From VFZN01 sp050249615 (GTDB lineage: Bacteria; Acidobacteriota; Vicinamibacteria; Vicinamibacterales; UBA2999), in the NCBI GenBank assembly GCA_050249615.1, contig JBFWQE010000002.1, positions 1-64,000 on the forward strand: a stretch of 64,000 bases of DNA, in the 5' to 3' direction. Below the pieces are notes generated by a model. That model worked only from the letters and a program-made list of their open reading frames with translations. It searched no databases and was not told the origin of the DNA. A program made the translations under genes and the position numbers. Positions 8,805-17,245 of this stretch are shown here, piece after piece (within the stretch, counting starts at the first letter, position 1; every line of letters starts with the position of its first letter).

Positions 8805-9746
8805 TTACATCGTCAGGCCCGGACTCAGCAGCGACGCGAGCGCGGGCTGGAGCTCAGGGTAGCGGAAGCGGAATCCGGCGAGCTCGGCGCGCTCCGGGAT
8901 CACGCGCGCGCCCGTGAGCAGGAACGTTGCGAACTCGCCCAGCAGCAACCGAAGCGCGAAGCCCGGAATCGGCATGATGGCCGGGCGGTGCAACATCCGG
9001 CCGAGTGCGCGCGCGAACTCCGCGTTGGTGACCGGGTGCGGCGCGGTCGCGTTCCACGCGGTGAGGTTCTTGTGGCCCGCGGGTGCGGCTGGGGCGGTGG
9101 CGCTTTTGGTAACCAGCCACTCGACGAGCGCAATCCAGTCGTCCAGATGAATCCACGACATGTACTGGCGGCCGGTGCCCATCGGCCCCCCGATACCCAT
9201 GCGGAATGGCGGCAGCATGGACGTGAGGGCGCCGCCCTTCGGGTGGAGCACGATGCCGGTGCGGACGAGCGCCACGTGCGTCTCGGCCGACGCGGCGGCG
9301 GACGCCTCGCGCTCCCACTCGACACACAGTCTGGCGAGGAAGTCGTCTCCCGGTGGTGTCTGCTCGGTGACGGGCTCGTCGCCGTGGGCGCCGTAGATAC
9401 CGATGGCGGAGATGTTGATGAAGAGGCGCGGCCGGGGCGGTGCCTCTGCGAGGGCGCGGACCAGGCTGCGGGTGGGCAGGATGCGGCTGTCGCGCAGGAC
9501 CTGCTTGCGGGCCGGGGTCCAGCGCTTGTCGGAGATGCCTTCGCCGGCGAGGTTGATGACGACGTCGGTGTCGGCGAATGTGGTGGCCCAGGGGCCGGTG
9601 GTGCCGTTGGGCTGCCAGGCGACGAAGGTGGAGGAGCCCGGCTGGGCGCGCCGAGTGAGGATTCGGACGGTATGGCTGGTGGCGGTGAAGCGGTCGGCGA
9701 GGGCGCGGCCGAGGAAGCCAGAGCCGCCGGCGAGGGTGATGGTCAT
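8805..9746 (-). CDS. TIGR01777 family NAD-dependent epimerase/dehydratase (YfcH-like)
   Basis: The protein has 313 residues and an extended-SDR fold. The nucleotide-binding motif GGSGFLGRAL lies at the N-terminus, INLAGEGISDKRW marks the TIGR01777 subfamily, and the C-terminal DUF1731-like segment is present (ARALGRMLHRPAIMPIPGFALRLLLGEFA). The family is related to YfcH and plant SulA-like proteins, and its substrate is not established. The ATG at 9746 is chosen because the Rossmann strand follows directly; an upstream start would add 20 residues of no recognisable kind. It is divergent from the TetR gene, and the 158-bp gap contains the TetR operator, so shared control is possible. Confidence 0.86.
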   Translation of the reverse strand: MTITLAGGSGFLGRALADRFTATSHTVRILTRRAQPGSSTFVAWQPNGTTGPWATTFADTDVVINLAGEGISDKRWTPARKQVLRDSRILPTRSLVRALAEAPPRPRLFINISAIGIYGAHGDEPVTEQTPPGDDFLARLCVEWEREASAAASAETHVALVRTGIVLHPKGGALTSMLPPFRMGIGGPMGTGRQYMSWIHLDDWIALVEWLVTKSATAPAAPAGHKNLTAWNATAPHPVTNAEFARALGRMLHRPAIMPIPGFALRLLLGEFATFLLTGARVIPERAELAGFRFRYPELQPALASLLSPGLTM

Positions 9747-9840
9747 GGAGGATTCTGGGGAAGTAGACCACAGGGTGGGACGTGCGGGGTACGGGAGGGG
9801 ATTCACGGTGATCCCGAGGCTGTCCCGCTGAGCGGCAGAC

Positions 9841-9870
9841 TTGACACGGGGGGGTCGCCGGGCGTATTAA
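9841..9870 (+). promoter_or_regulatory. Sigma-70 promoter of the efflux operon
   Basis: A perfect TTGACA (-35, 9841-9846) is followed after 18 bp by TATTAA (-10, 9865-9870). Transcription would begin near 9877, inside the operator, leaving a leader of about 28 nt before the ATG at 9905. Confidence 0.7.
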
Positions 9871-9901
9871 CTAACTGGTTACTTTAACTGACTGGTTAGT
9901 T
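9868..9901. promoter_or_regulatory. Tandem TetR operator
   Basis: Two 17-bp boxes lie head to tail (9868-9884 and 9885-9901) and differ at two positions. Each contains the palindrome AACTNACNNGTNAGTT; the second copy is perfect and the first has one mismatch. They overlap the -10 box and the expected start of transcription, so bound repressor would block the promoter. The neighbouring TetR protein is the obvious ligand. Confidence 0.75.
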
Positions 9902-9904
9902 TGT

Positions 9905-10558
9905 ATGCCGTCCAGTTCCACCCCTCGCCGGCGCCGCCCCTTCTCCCGCGACTCCCGCGCCGACGTCTTCACCGCCGCCGCCGAACTCTTCTCCGCCCGC
10001 GGCTTCGACGGCGTCGGCATCGATGACATCGCCCATGCCGCCCGCCTCAACAAGGCGATGATCTACTACCACTTCGACAGCAAGCGCGCCCTCTACACCG
10101 AGGTCGTCCAGGACATGCTCCGAGCCGTCGGCAGCCTCGCCATCGAGGCCGCCGCCCGCCTCGACGCCGCCGACATCCGCCTCGCCTCCTTCATCGCCGG
10201 CCTCATCCAGATGGCCGACGAGCGCCCCTGGTTCCCCCCGCTCATGCTCCGCGAAATCGCCGAGGGCGCCCCGCGCCTCGAGCCCGATACCCTCGCCCTC
10301 ATGAAATCCGTCTTCGTGGCGTTCGGCCGCATCCTCGCCGACGGCCAGGCCTCGGGACTGTTTCGACCCGTCAACCCGGTGCTCGCCTACATGTCCATCC
10401 TCGGCCCCATCCTCCTCAACGCCGCCCGCGAGCGCGCCGCCGCCCGCCCGGGCCGCATCGAGCTCCCGATGTTCGCCGAGGTCTCCCACGCCGAGCTCAC
10501 CGCCCACATGCAGCAGGCAGCCCTGCGCCTGCTGTCCGCACAGGAGCCCAGACCGTGA
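9905..10558 (+). CDS. TetR family repressor of the efflux operon (CecR-like)
   Basis: The protein has 217 residues. A typical TetR helix-turn-helix covers about residues 15-62 (FTAAAELFSARGFDGVGIDDI, then KAMIYYHFDSKRALY). The larger C-terminal part is the ligand-binding and dimer domain. It is the first gene of a seven-gene operon and overlaps the next start by 4 nt. This is the layout of the E. coli cecR-ybhGFSR operon, where the regulator represses its own exporter genes. Self-regulation is strongly suggested by the palindromic boxes at 9868-9901. The inducing ligand is unknown. Confidence 0.88.
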   Translation: MPSSSTPRRRRPFSRDSRADVFTAAAELFSARGFDGVGIDDIAHAARLNKAMIYYHFDSKRALYTEVVQDMLRAVGSLAIEAAARLDAADIRLASFIAGLIQMADERPWFPPLMLREIAEGAPRLEPDTLALMKSVFVAFGRILADGQASGLFRPVNPVLAYMSILGPILLNAARERAAARPGRIELPMFAEVSHAELTAHMQQAALRLLSAQEPRP

Positions 10559-11568
10559 ACACGCGCCTCGCCTCGACCCTGCTCGCCGCCGCCGTCGCCG
10601 CCGCGTGCACCGAGCCCGCGCCATCCAACACGCTTCGCGTGTCGGGCCACGTGGAAGCCACCGAAACCCGCCTCGCCCCCGACGCGGGAGGCCGCATCCT
10701 GACCTTCGACCTCGCGGAGGGCGACCGCATCGAGGCGGGCCACCAGGTGCTGACCCTGGACCGCCGTGACATCGAGCTGTCCCTGCAGCGGGCCCGCGCG
10801 GAACAGGCACAGGCGGACGCCCAGCTTCGCCTGGTCCTCGCCGGCGCGCGCGCCGAGGACATACGGCAGGCGGAGTCCCAGGTGACCGCGGCCGAAGCCG
10901 ACGTCTCGGCCGCACGCGCCGAGCTCGCTGCCGCCGAGCGGGACCTCGAGCGCTTCGAGACCCTTCTCACGACCAACTCCGGCTCGCGCAAGCAGCGCGA
11001 CGATGCCGCCACGAGGCGCGATGTGGCGCGCCAGCGTGTCACCGCGGCAGAGAGCCGAGTGCGGGCGGCGAGGGAAGCGCTGGGCCGCCTGCAGGCGGGC
11101 GCTCGACGCGAAGAAATCGAGGCCGCGCGCGCGCGTCTCGCCGCCACGGCGGCTCAGATCGCCTCCCTCGAGAAGAGCCTCGCCGACACCACCTTCACCT
11201 CTCCCGTCAGTGGCATCGTCACGGAGAAGCTCGTGGAGCCAGGCGAGGTGATCGCGCCGCGGACGCCTGTCGCGGTCGTCGTCGACCTGGACCAGGCGTG
11301 GGCGGACGTGTTCGTGCCCGAGCCCGCCGTGCCGCGCCTGCGGCTGGGACAGGACGCGCAGGTGTACACCGACGCCGGGGGCTCGCCCATCACGGGCGCC
11401 ATCACCTACATCTCGCCCAGGGCCGAGTTCACGCCGCGCAACGTGCAGACGGCCGAGGAACGTTCGAAGCTCGTCTACCGCGTGCGCATCTCGGTGGACA
11501 ACACCGCAGGCATCCTCAAGCAGGGGATGCCGGTCGAAGCCGAGATCGCACTGGCGCCGGTGAGCTGA
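10555..11568 (+). CDS. HlyD/YbhG-like membrane-fusion (periplasmic adaptor) lipoprotein
   Basis: The protein has 337 residues. The N-terminus is a lipoprotein signal with the modified cysteine at residue 18 (AAACTEP). It is followed by a biotinyl-lipoyl half (VSGHVEATETRLAPDAGGRI), a long coiled-coil hairpin (about 75-205, rich in Ala, Arg and Glu), the second lipoyl half (FTSPVSGIVTEKLVEPGE) and a beta-barrel domain. It would link the inner-membrane ABC transporter to the TolC protein encoded two genes on. The GTG start overlaps the TetR stop (GTGA), implying translational coupling. Confidence 0.88.
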   Translation: MNTRLASTLLAAAVAAACTEPAPSNTLRVSGHVEATETRLAPDAGGRILTFDLAEGDRIEAGHQVLTLDRRDIELSLQRARAEQAQADAQLRLVLAGARAEDIRQAESQVTAAEADVSAARAELAAAERDLERFETLLTTNSGSRKQRDDAATRRDVARQRVTAAESRVRAAREALGRLQAGARREEIEAARARLAATAAQIASLEKSLADTTFTSPVSGIVTEKLVEPGEVIAPRTPVAVVVDLDQAWADVFVPEPAVPRLRLGQDAQVYTDAGGSPITGAITYISPRAEFTPRNVQTAEERSKLVYRVRISVDNTAGILKQGMPVEAEIALAPVS

Positions 11569-11569
11569 C

Positions 11570-12508
11570 ATGGACGGCACACCTGCCATCGAGATGCGCG
11601 GCGTCACGAAGCGCTTCGGGCCGGCCAAGGCACTCGAGGGCGTGTCGCTCGAGGTCGGCCGCGGCGAGATGTTCGGCCTGATCGGCCCGGATGGCGCCGG
11701 CAAGACCACCACCATCCGCCTCCTCTGCGGCCTGCTGCACACGGACGAGGGAGAGATCCGCATCCTGGGGCGTGACCCGGTCCGCGAGCACCGGGCGATC
11801 ACCGCGTCCGTCGGCTACCTGTCGCAGCGCTTCAGCCTCTACGGCGACCTCAGCATCGACGAGAACATCGCCTTCTTCGCCGAGATCCACGGCGTGTCCG
11901 ACTTTCACGGTCGCCGGGACCGGCTCCTGGAGGTCACGCAGCTCACGCCGTTCCGCACGCGACTGGCCGACCGGCTGTCCGGCGGCATGAAGCAGAAGCT
12001 CGCCCTGGCCTGCACGCTGGTCCACGAACCCGAGCTGATCGTCCTCGATGAGCCCACCACCGGCGTGGATCCCGTGTCGCGCCGCGAGTTCTGGAAGCTG
12101 CTGTCCCACTTCCTCGACTCGGGCATCACCATCCTCATGTCCACGCCATACCTCGACGAGGCCGAGCGCTGTCACCGCATCGCGATGCTGCACGAGGGGC
12201 GCGTGCTGGCACTGGACGAGCCAGGTCGCCTGCGCCGATCGATGACGGGACAGTGGTTCGAGCTGGTGGTTCCCGACCCTCGCGCGGCCGCGGCGCGCCT
12301 GGACACCAAAGCGGGCGAGCACCTCCGCACCTACGTGTTCGGTGACCGGCTCCACGTCTGGACAGACCATCCCGACGCACGGGGAGCGCGGCACTACGTG
12401 GACGACGCCGCGACAGCGGCCGCGGTCACCCCGACGACCGTGCGCGCCATCGCGCCGTCGCTCGAGGACGTGTTCATCGCAAAGCTGACAGGAACCGAGA
12501 CGTCATGA
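11570..12508 (+). CDS. ABC transporter ATPase (YbhF N-half-like)
   Basis: The protein has 312 residues with all ATPase motifs: Walker A GPDGAGKTT, signature LSGGMKQK, Walker B LIVLDEP and an STPYLDEAERC switch region. The C-terminal 90 residues form the extension typical of drug-exporting ABC-2 ATPases (SLEDVFIAKL). It starts 1 nt after the previous stop and overlaps the TolC gene by 4 nt. In E. coli YbhF two such ATPases are fused in one chain; here they are separate genes with tolC between them. Walker A has Asp in place of the usual Asn (GPDGAGK), which is common in this subfamily. Confidence 0.9.
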   Translation: MDGTPAIEMRGVTKRFGPAKALEGVSLEVGRGEMFGLIGPDGAGKTTTIRLLCGLLHTDEGEIRILGRDPVREHRAITASVGYLSQRFSLYGDLSIDENIAFFAEIHGVSDFHGRRDRLLEVTQLTPFRTRLADRLSGGMKQKLALACTLVHEPELIVLDEPTTGVDPVSRREFWKLLSHFLDSGITILMSTPYLDEAERCHRIAMLHEGRVLALDEPGRLRRSMTGQWFELVVPDPRAAAARLDTKAGEHLRTYVFGDRLHVWTDHPDARGARHYVDDAATAAAVTPTTVRAIAPSLEDVFIAKLTGTETS

Positions 12509-13875
12509 TGCGCCTAGCGTTGACCGCCGTGATGTGCCTGGGTGTGCTCGTGTCCCCGTCCGGGGCGCAGCCGGCCCCCGTCCGCCTCACCGTGAGCGAC
12601 GCGGTGTCCATGGCCTTCGAGGCCAGCCACCGCCTGTCCGAAGTGCAGGCGCGCGAGGAGGGCGCCCGGGCCACGGTGCAAGTTCGCCGGGCGGCATCGA
12701 AGCCCGCCGCCACCGCCACCGCGGGATACACGCGCACGAACCACGTGGACGAGTTCGGCTTCCCGCGCGAGGACGGCAGCATCCGTGTCTTCTACCCCGA
12801 CGTTCCTGACAACCTGATCAGCCGCGTCGGGGCGCAGTGGCCCATCTACACCGCGGGGCGCACGGGCGCGCTCGAGCGCGCGGCCGCCGCGGAGGCCGGT
12901 GCCATCGGCGCGGAGCTCGACACGGCGCGAGCGGACCTGAGGTTCGAGGTGCGTCGGGCGTACTGGGCGGCGGTCACCTCGCTCGAGACCGTGCAGGTCC
13001 TCCAGGTCGCGCTGGAGCGGGCCGAGGCGCAGGTGCGAGACGCGCGGCAGCGGCAGGACGTGGGGCTGGTCCCGCCCAGCGACGTGCTGACGTTCGAGGC
13101 CCAGCGATCGCGGGAGGCGCTCCAGCTCATCGAAGCCGAGAACCTGCGGGAGTCCGCGCTCATCGAGCTCCGCCGCCTCGTTGGCCTCGAGCCGGACACG
13201 CCCGTCGAACTGGCCGATTCCCTCGATGCCCCCCCGACCTTCACGGACCTCACAGGGATGGTCCCCGACCTGCCTGCCGGCCGCCCAGGCGGTGCGGATG
13301 CTGCCGCTCTCGTATCCGAGGCGCTCGGGCAGCGGCCGGAGCGGCGGGCGCTGACCTTCCGTCTCGAGGGCGCGCAGGCACGCGAGCAGGCCGCAGCCGC
13401 CGGGCGGAAGCCGACCCTCGCCCTGGGCGGCGGCTTCGACTTCGCGAACCCGAACCCGAAGATCTTCCCGCGCGAGGAGAAGTGGCAGCCGTCGTGGGAC
13501 GTGGGAGTGAACGTCAGCTGGACGCTCCTCGACGGAGGGCGTGCGCGTGCGGAGGTGGCCGAGGCCGCGGCCGCGACCCGCGCCGCCGAGGCGCGCCTGA
13601 AGGACCTGGACACGCTGGTCGCCGCCGACGTGCGGCAGCGCCTGCTGGACCTGAACTCCAGTCTCGCGTCGGTGCGCGCGTCTGAAGACGGTGTCCGTGC
13701 CGCGACGGAAGCCCGCCGCGTGCTCGGCGAGCGCTTTGCCGTCGGCGTGGCCACCAGCACCGACGTGCTGGTCGCCCAGGATCACCTGCTGACCGCGGAG
13801 CTCGCCCGCGCCCGCGCGCTGGCGAACGTGCGGCTCGCCGAAGCGCGGCTCGATCGCGCCCTGGGTCGGCCCTGA
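12505..13875 (+). CDS. TolC family outer-membrane efflux channel
   Basis: The protein has 456 residues with a signal peptide ending near SGAQ. Two structurally repeated halves of long amphipathic helices follow, each with the OEP pattern (SDAVSMAFEASHRLSEVQAREEGA near the N-terminus and the LVSEALGQRPERRALTFRLEGA region). It forms the outer-membrane exit duct that joins the HlyD-like adaptor. It starts at ATG 12505 inside the ATPase stop (ATGA). Its position between the two ATPase genes is unusual compared with the E. coli ybh operon, which has no channel gene of its own. Confidence 0.88.
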   Translation: MMRLALTAVMCLGVLVSPSGAQPAPVRLTVSDAVSMAFEASHRLSEVQAREEGARATVQVRRAASKPAATATAGYTRTNHVDEFGFPREDGSIRVFYPDVPDNLISRVGAQWPIYTAGRTGALERAAAAEAGAIGAELDTARADLRFEVRRAYWAAVTSLETVQVLQVALERAEAQVRDARQRQDVGLVPPSDVLTFEAQRSREALQLIEAENLRESALIELRRLVGLEPDTPVELADSLDAPPTFTDLTGMVPDLPAGRPGGADAAALVSEALGQRPERRALTFRLEGAQAREQAAAAGRKPTLALGGGFDFANPNPKIFPREEKWQPSWDVGVNVSWTLLDGGRARAEVAEAAAATRAAEARLKDLDTLVAADVRQRLLDLNSSLASVRASEDGVRAATEARRVLGERFAVGVATSTDVLVAQDHLLTAELARARALANVRLAEARLDRALGRP

Positions 13876-13879
13876 CACC

Positions 13880-14812
13880 ATGTCGGCCATCGACGTCCAG
13901 GGGCTCACGCGCCGCTTCGGCGACTTCGTGGCGGTGGATCACCTGTCGTTCTCGGTGAAGCCGGGCGAGATCTTCGGCTTCCTCGGCGCCAACGGCGCCG
14001 GCAAGTCCACGACGATCCGGATGCTGTGCGGGCTGCTCGCGCCCACCTCCGGCACCGCCATTGTCGGCGGGGCGGACGTCGGCAGGGATCCCGAGGCGGT
14101 CAAGCGTCGCATCGGTTACATGTCGCAGCGCTTCTCGCTCTACGAGCTGCTGACGGTGGATCAGAACATCCAGTTCTACGGTGGCATCTACGGTCTGACG
14201 GGCGAGCGCTTCGCCGCGCGCCGGCAGTTCGTGCTGGACATGGCAGGCCTGCATGGACGCGAGAGGACGCTCACGCGCGACCTGCCGGGCGGGTGGCGCC
14301 AGCGCCTTGCGCTCGGGTGTGCCATCCTCCACGAGCCGCCCATCGTGTTCCTCGACGAGCCGACGGGCGGCGTCGACCCGCTGTCGCGCCGCCGCTTCTG
14401 GGATCTCATCGACCGGATGTCCGACGGCGGCACCACCGTCCTGGTGACGACCCATTACCTGGACGAAGCGGAGCATTGCCATCGCATCGCCATCATCCAG
14501 GCCGGGAAGCTGGCCGCGCTCGGCACCGCCACCGAGCTCAAGGACACCTTCCGCGACCGGCCCATCCTCGAGGTGCAGGCCGCCGAGCCCGTGGCGGCCA
14601 TGGAGGCGCTCGACCGGCTGCCCGCAGTGGAGAAGACCAGCCTGTTCGGCACGTCGGTGCACGCGGTGCTCAGGACGTCCGCCGATGCGGAGCAGGTGGT
14701 TGCCGACGCGCTGTCGCGGGCGGGCGTCCAGGTGCGCGCGGTCGCGCGGGTGACGCCGTCGCTCGAGGACGTGTTCCTCGACGTGTCCGAGCGCGCGGAG
14801 AGGAGCGCCTGA
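13880..14812 (+). CDS. ABC transporter ATPase (YbhF C-half-like)
   Basis: The protein has 310 residues and is the second ATPase of the operon. Motifs are Walker A GANGAGKSTT, signature LPGGWRQR, Walker B IVFLDEP and the TTHYLDEAEHC switch. The signature has Pro for Ser and Trp at the fifth position, as in the second half of YbhF-type proteins. It probably forms a heterodimer with the product of 11570-12508 under the two permeases. It starts 4 nt after the TolC stop and ends 1 nt before the first permease. Confidence 0.9.
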   Translation: MSAIDVQGLTRRFGDFVAVDHLSFSVKPGEIFGFLGANGAGKSTTIRMLCGLLAPTSGTAIVGGADVGRDPEAVKRRIGYMSQRFSLYELLTVDQNIQFYGGIYGLTGERFAARRQFVLDMAGLHGRERTLTRDLPGGWRQRLALGCAILHEPPIVFLDEPTGGVDPLSRRRFWDLIDRMSDGGTTVLVTTHYLDEAEHCHRIAIIQAGKLAALGTATELKDTFRDRPILEVQAAEPVAAMEALDRLPAVEKTSLFGTSVHAVLRTSADAEQVVADALSRAGVQVRAVARVTPSLEDVFLDVSERAERSA

Positions 14813-14813
14813 C

Positions 14814-15941
14814 ATGCGCGCGCTCGTCGCCGTCGCCATCAAGGAGCTCCATCAAATCGCCAGGGATCGCCGGACGCTGGGGATCCTGCTGCTGCTCCCG
14901 GCGCTGATGCTGCTCCTCTACGGGTACGCGCTCAACTTCGACATCCGCAACGTGCGCGTCGCGGTGCAGGATCTCGACCGGAGCACCCGGAGCCGCGAGC
15001 TCGTCTCCGCCTTCGTGAACTCCGGCTACTTCGACCTCGTAAGCTACGTGGACGCCAGGTCCGAGGTGGACTCTCTGGTGAACCGCAACGCCGCGCGCGC
15101 GCTGCTGGTGGTGCCCGCGCGCTTCGAAGAGGACGTCCGCAACCGGCGTCCGGCGACGGTGCAGGTGATCATCGACGGCGACAACGCCAACACGGCCTCG
15201 ACCGTGATGGGGTACGCCCAGGCAATCGTGGCCGAGTTCTCCACCGACATCCTGCTGCGCGCCAGCGTGGCCGGCGGCGCCGGGCTCACGGGCCCTCCCG
15301 TCACCCTCGAGCCGCGCATCTGGTACAACCCGCAGCTGAGCAGCACGCTGTTCCTGGTGCCGGGGCTCATCGCATTCATCGCGATGATCACCGCCGTCGT
15401 GTCCACCGCCCTCTCCGTGGTGCGCGAGAAGGAGCGGGGCACCATGGAGCAGATCCGGATGTCGCCCATCGGCCCGGTGTCCTTCATCCTGGGCAAGACC
15501 CTCCCGTATCTCGCGCTCTCCTTCGCGGCCGCGCTCCTGATTCTCTTCACCGCGCGAATCCTGTTCGACCTCCCCATGCGCGGCTCCGTGCCACTCCTGT
15601 GGGCCTCCATCCTCCTGTTCCTGGTCGGGGCGCAGGCGCAGGGGCTGCTCATCTCCACCATCGCGAGCTCGCAGCAGCTGGCGTTCCAGGTGGCGCTGCT
15701 CTCGTCGTTCCTGCCCACGTTCATCCTGTCCGGCTTCGTCTTCCCCCTGACCAGCATGCCGGTTCCCATCCAGGTGATCAGTCACATCGTGCCGGCGCGC
15801 TACTTCCTCGTCGCGCTGAGGGCCATCGTCCTGAAGGGTGCGGGCGTGGAGGCGTTCTGGGAACAGCTCGTGGCTCTCGGCATCTTCTCCACGGTGGCGC
15901 TGGGCCTTGCGTCCCTCCGCCTCCGGAAGGAGTGGTCATGA
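14814..15941 (+). CDS. ABC-2 type permease (YbhS-like)
   Basis: The protein has 375 residues. It has an N-terminal membrane helix (TLGILLLLPALMLLLYGYAL), a periplasmic domain of about 150 residues (the AVQDLDRSTRSRELVSAF region), then five to six more membrane helices including the ABC-2 signature REKERGTMEQIRMSPI before a helix. It is the inner-membrane half of the exporter and would pair with the next gene product. The stop overlaps the next ATG by 4 nt. Confidence 0.9.
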   Translation: MRALVAVAIKELHQIARDRRTLGILLLLPALMLLLYGYALNFDIRNVRVAVQDLDRSTRSRELVSAFVNSGYFDLVSYVDARSEVDSLVNRNAARALLVVPARFEEDVRNRRPATVQVIIDGDNANTASTVMGYAQAIVAEFSTDILLRASVAGGAGLTGPPVTLEPRIWYNPQLSSTLFLVPGLIAFIAMITAVVSTALSVVREKERGTMEQIRMSPIGPVSFILGKTLPYLALSFAAALLILFTARILFDLPMRGSVPLLWASILLFLVGAQAQGLLISTIASSQQLAFQVALLSSFLPTFILSGFVFPLTSMPVPIQVISHIVPARYFLVALRAIVLKGAGVEAFWEQLVALGIFSTVALGLASLRLRKEWS

Positions 15942-17050
15942 GGCGGGTCCTCCATCTCATGCGCAAGGAGCTGCTCGAGCTCCGCATGGACCCGCGCCTC
16001 TTCGGCATCGTCATCGTGGCGCCCATCGTCCAGCTGACGATGCTCGGGTACGCCGTCACGACGGACGTGAAGGACGTGCCGCTGGTGGTCGTGGACGCGG
16101 ATCGATCGGTCGAGAGCCGGACCCTGATCGAGCGATTTCAGGCCTCGGCCAACTTCAAGCTCGTCGGCCTGGCCGGGTCCACGAACGAGATTGACCGCTG
16201 GCTCGATCGAGGCGATGCGTGGATGGCGCTCACCATTCCCCCGGAGTACGGGCAGCGGGTCCGGTCGCGGCGGCCCGTTGCGCTCCAGGTGGTGGCGGAC
16301 GGCACCGACGCCAACTCCACCAACGTGGCGATGAGCTACGCCCGCGCGCTCGTGGCGGGCTACGCGCAGGAGATGGCGGCCGGGACGGGCGGCCCCGTCG
16401 TGCCGCCCGTGTCGGTGGAGGTCCGCGTCTGGTTCAATCCCAGGCTGGAGAGCCGGGACTTCATGATCCCCGGCATTGTCGCGCTGCTGCTGCTGGTGGT
16501 GACGACGAACCTCTCGGCGATGGCCATCGTGCGGGAGAAGGAAGTCGGCACGCTGGAGCAGCTGAACGTCACGCCGCTCGCGCGATGGGAGCTCATCGCC
16601 GGCAAGCTCCTGCCGTATGCCCTCATCGGGATCATCGACGTGGTCCTCGTGCTGGTCGTGGCGATCTACTGGTTCGAGGTTCCCATGCGCGGCAGCATCG
16701 CGCTGCTCTTCGGCATGAGCCTCGTCTACCTGATGTGCACGCTGGGGCTCGGCCTGTTCGTCTCGAGCATCTCGAACACCCAGCAGCAGGCGATGCTGAC
16801 GACGACGTTCTTCTTCATGATGCCGATGATCTACCTGTCCGGCTTCGTGTTCCCGATCGAGAACATGCCGGCGTGGATCCAGCCGGCGACGTACCTGATT
16901 CCGCTCAGGTACTTCCTGGTGATCGTGCGGGGCATCTTCCTGAAGGGCGTGGGGCTGGAGACGCTGTGGCCGCAGGCGCTCGCGCTCTTCACCTGGGGTG
17001 TCGTGGTGCTCGGCCTCGCCACGCTCAGGTCGTCGAAGCGCCTTGGTTAG
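15938..17050 (+). CDS. ABC-2 type permease (YbhR-like)
   Basis: The protein has 370 residues and the same build as its neighbour: one N-terminal helix, a periplasmic domain (VVVDADRSVESRTLIERFQ), then five helices with REKEVGTLEQLNVTPL. The start at 15938 gives the ATGA overlap and a family-length protein; the frame is open further upstream but that stretch codes for the previous gene in another frame. This is the last gene of the operon. The stop is followed after 17 nt by repeat R3, the only candidate for transcription termination. Confidence 0.9.
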   Translation: MRRVLHLMRKELLELRMDPRLFGIVIVAPIVQLTMLGYAVTTDVKDVPLVVVDADRSVESRTLIERFQASANFKLVGLAGSTNEIDRWLDRGDAWMALTIPPEYGQRVRSRRPVALQVVADGTDANSTNVAMSYARALVAGYAQEMAAGTGGPVVPPVSVEVRVWFNPRLESRDFMIPGIVALLLLVVTTNLSAMAIVREKEVGTLEQLNVTPLARWELIAGKLLPYALIGIIDVVLVLVVAIYWFEVPMRGSIALLFGMSLVYLMCTLGLGLFVSSISNTQQQAMLTTTFFFMMPMIYLSGFVFPIENMPAWIQPATYLIPLRYFLVIVRGIFLKGVGLETLWPQALALFTWGVVVLGLATLRSSKRLG

Positions 17051-17067
17051 GCGAGGCCAAACGCGTC

Positions 17068-17242
17068 CATTGACGATTGGCGATTGCCGATCGGGTGATT
17101 CATTGAGCGATCGGAGGATTGGCGCATTGCTGCATTCGGATTGGGCATTGCCGCAATCGGCGATTGTGCAATTGAATGCACAATGCGCCGATCGTCAATC
17201 ACCCAATGAATCGCTCAATCATCAATCACCAATCATCAATGG
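17068..17242. repeat. Convergent microrepeat hairpin R3 (GATTG words)
   Basis: The left half uses GATTG, GCATTG and CGATCGG words and the right half their reverse complements. The outer 14 bp (17068-17081 and 17229-17242) pair with one mismatch. At the apex ATTGTGCA (17163-17170) pairs with TGCACAAT (17177-17184) around a 6-nt loop. It lies between convergent genes, so it may act as a two-way terminator. Its left end shares CCATTGACGATTG with the end of R2. Confidence 0.85.
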
Positions 17243-17245
17243 ACG

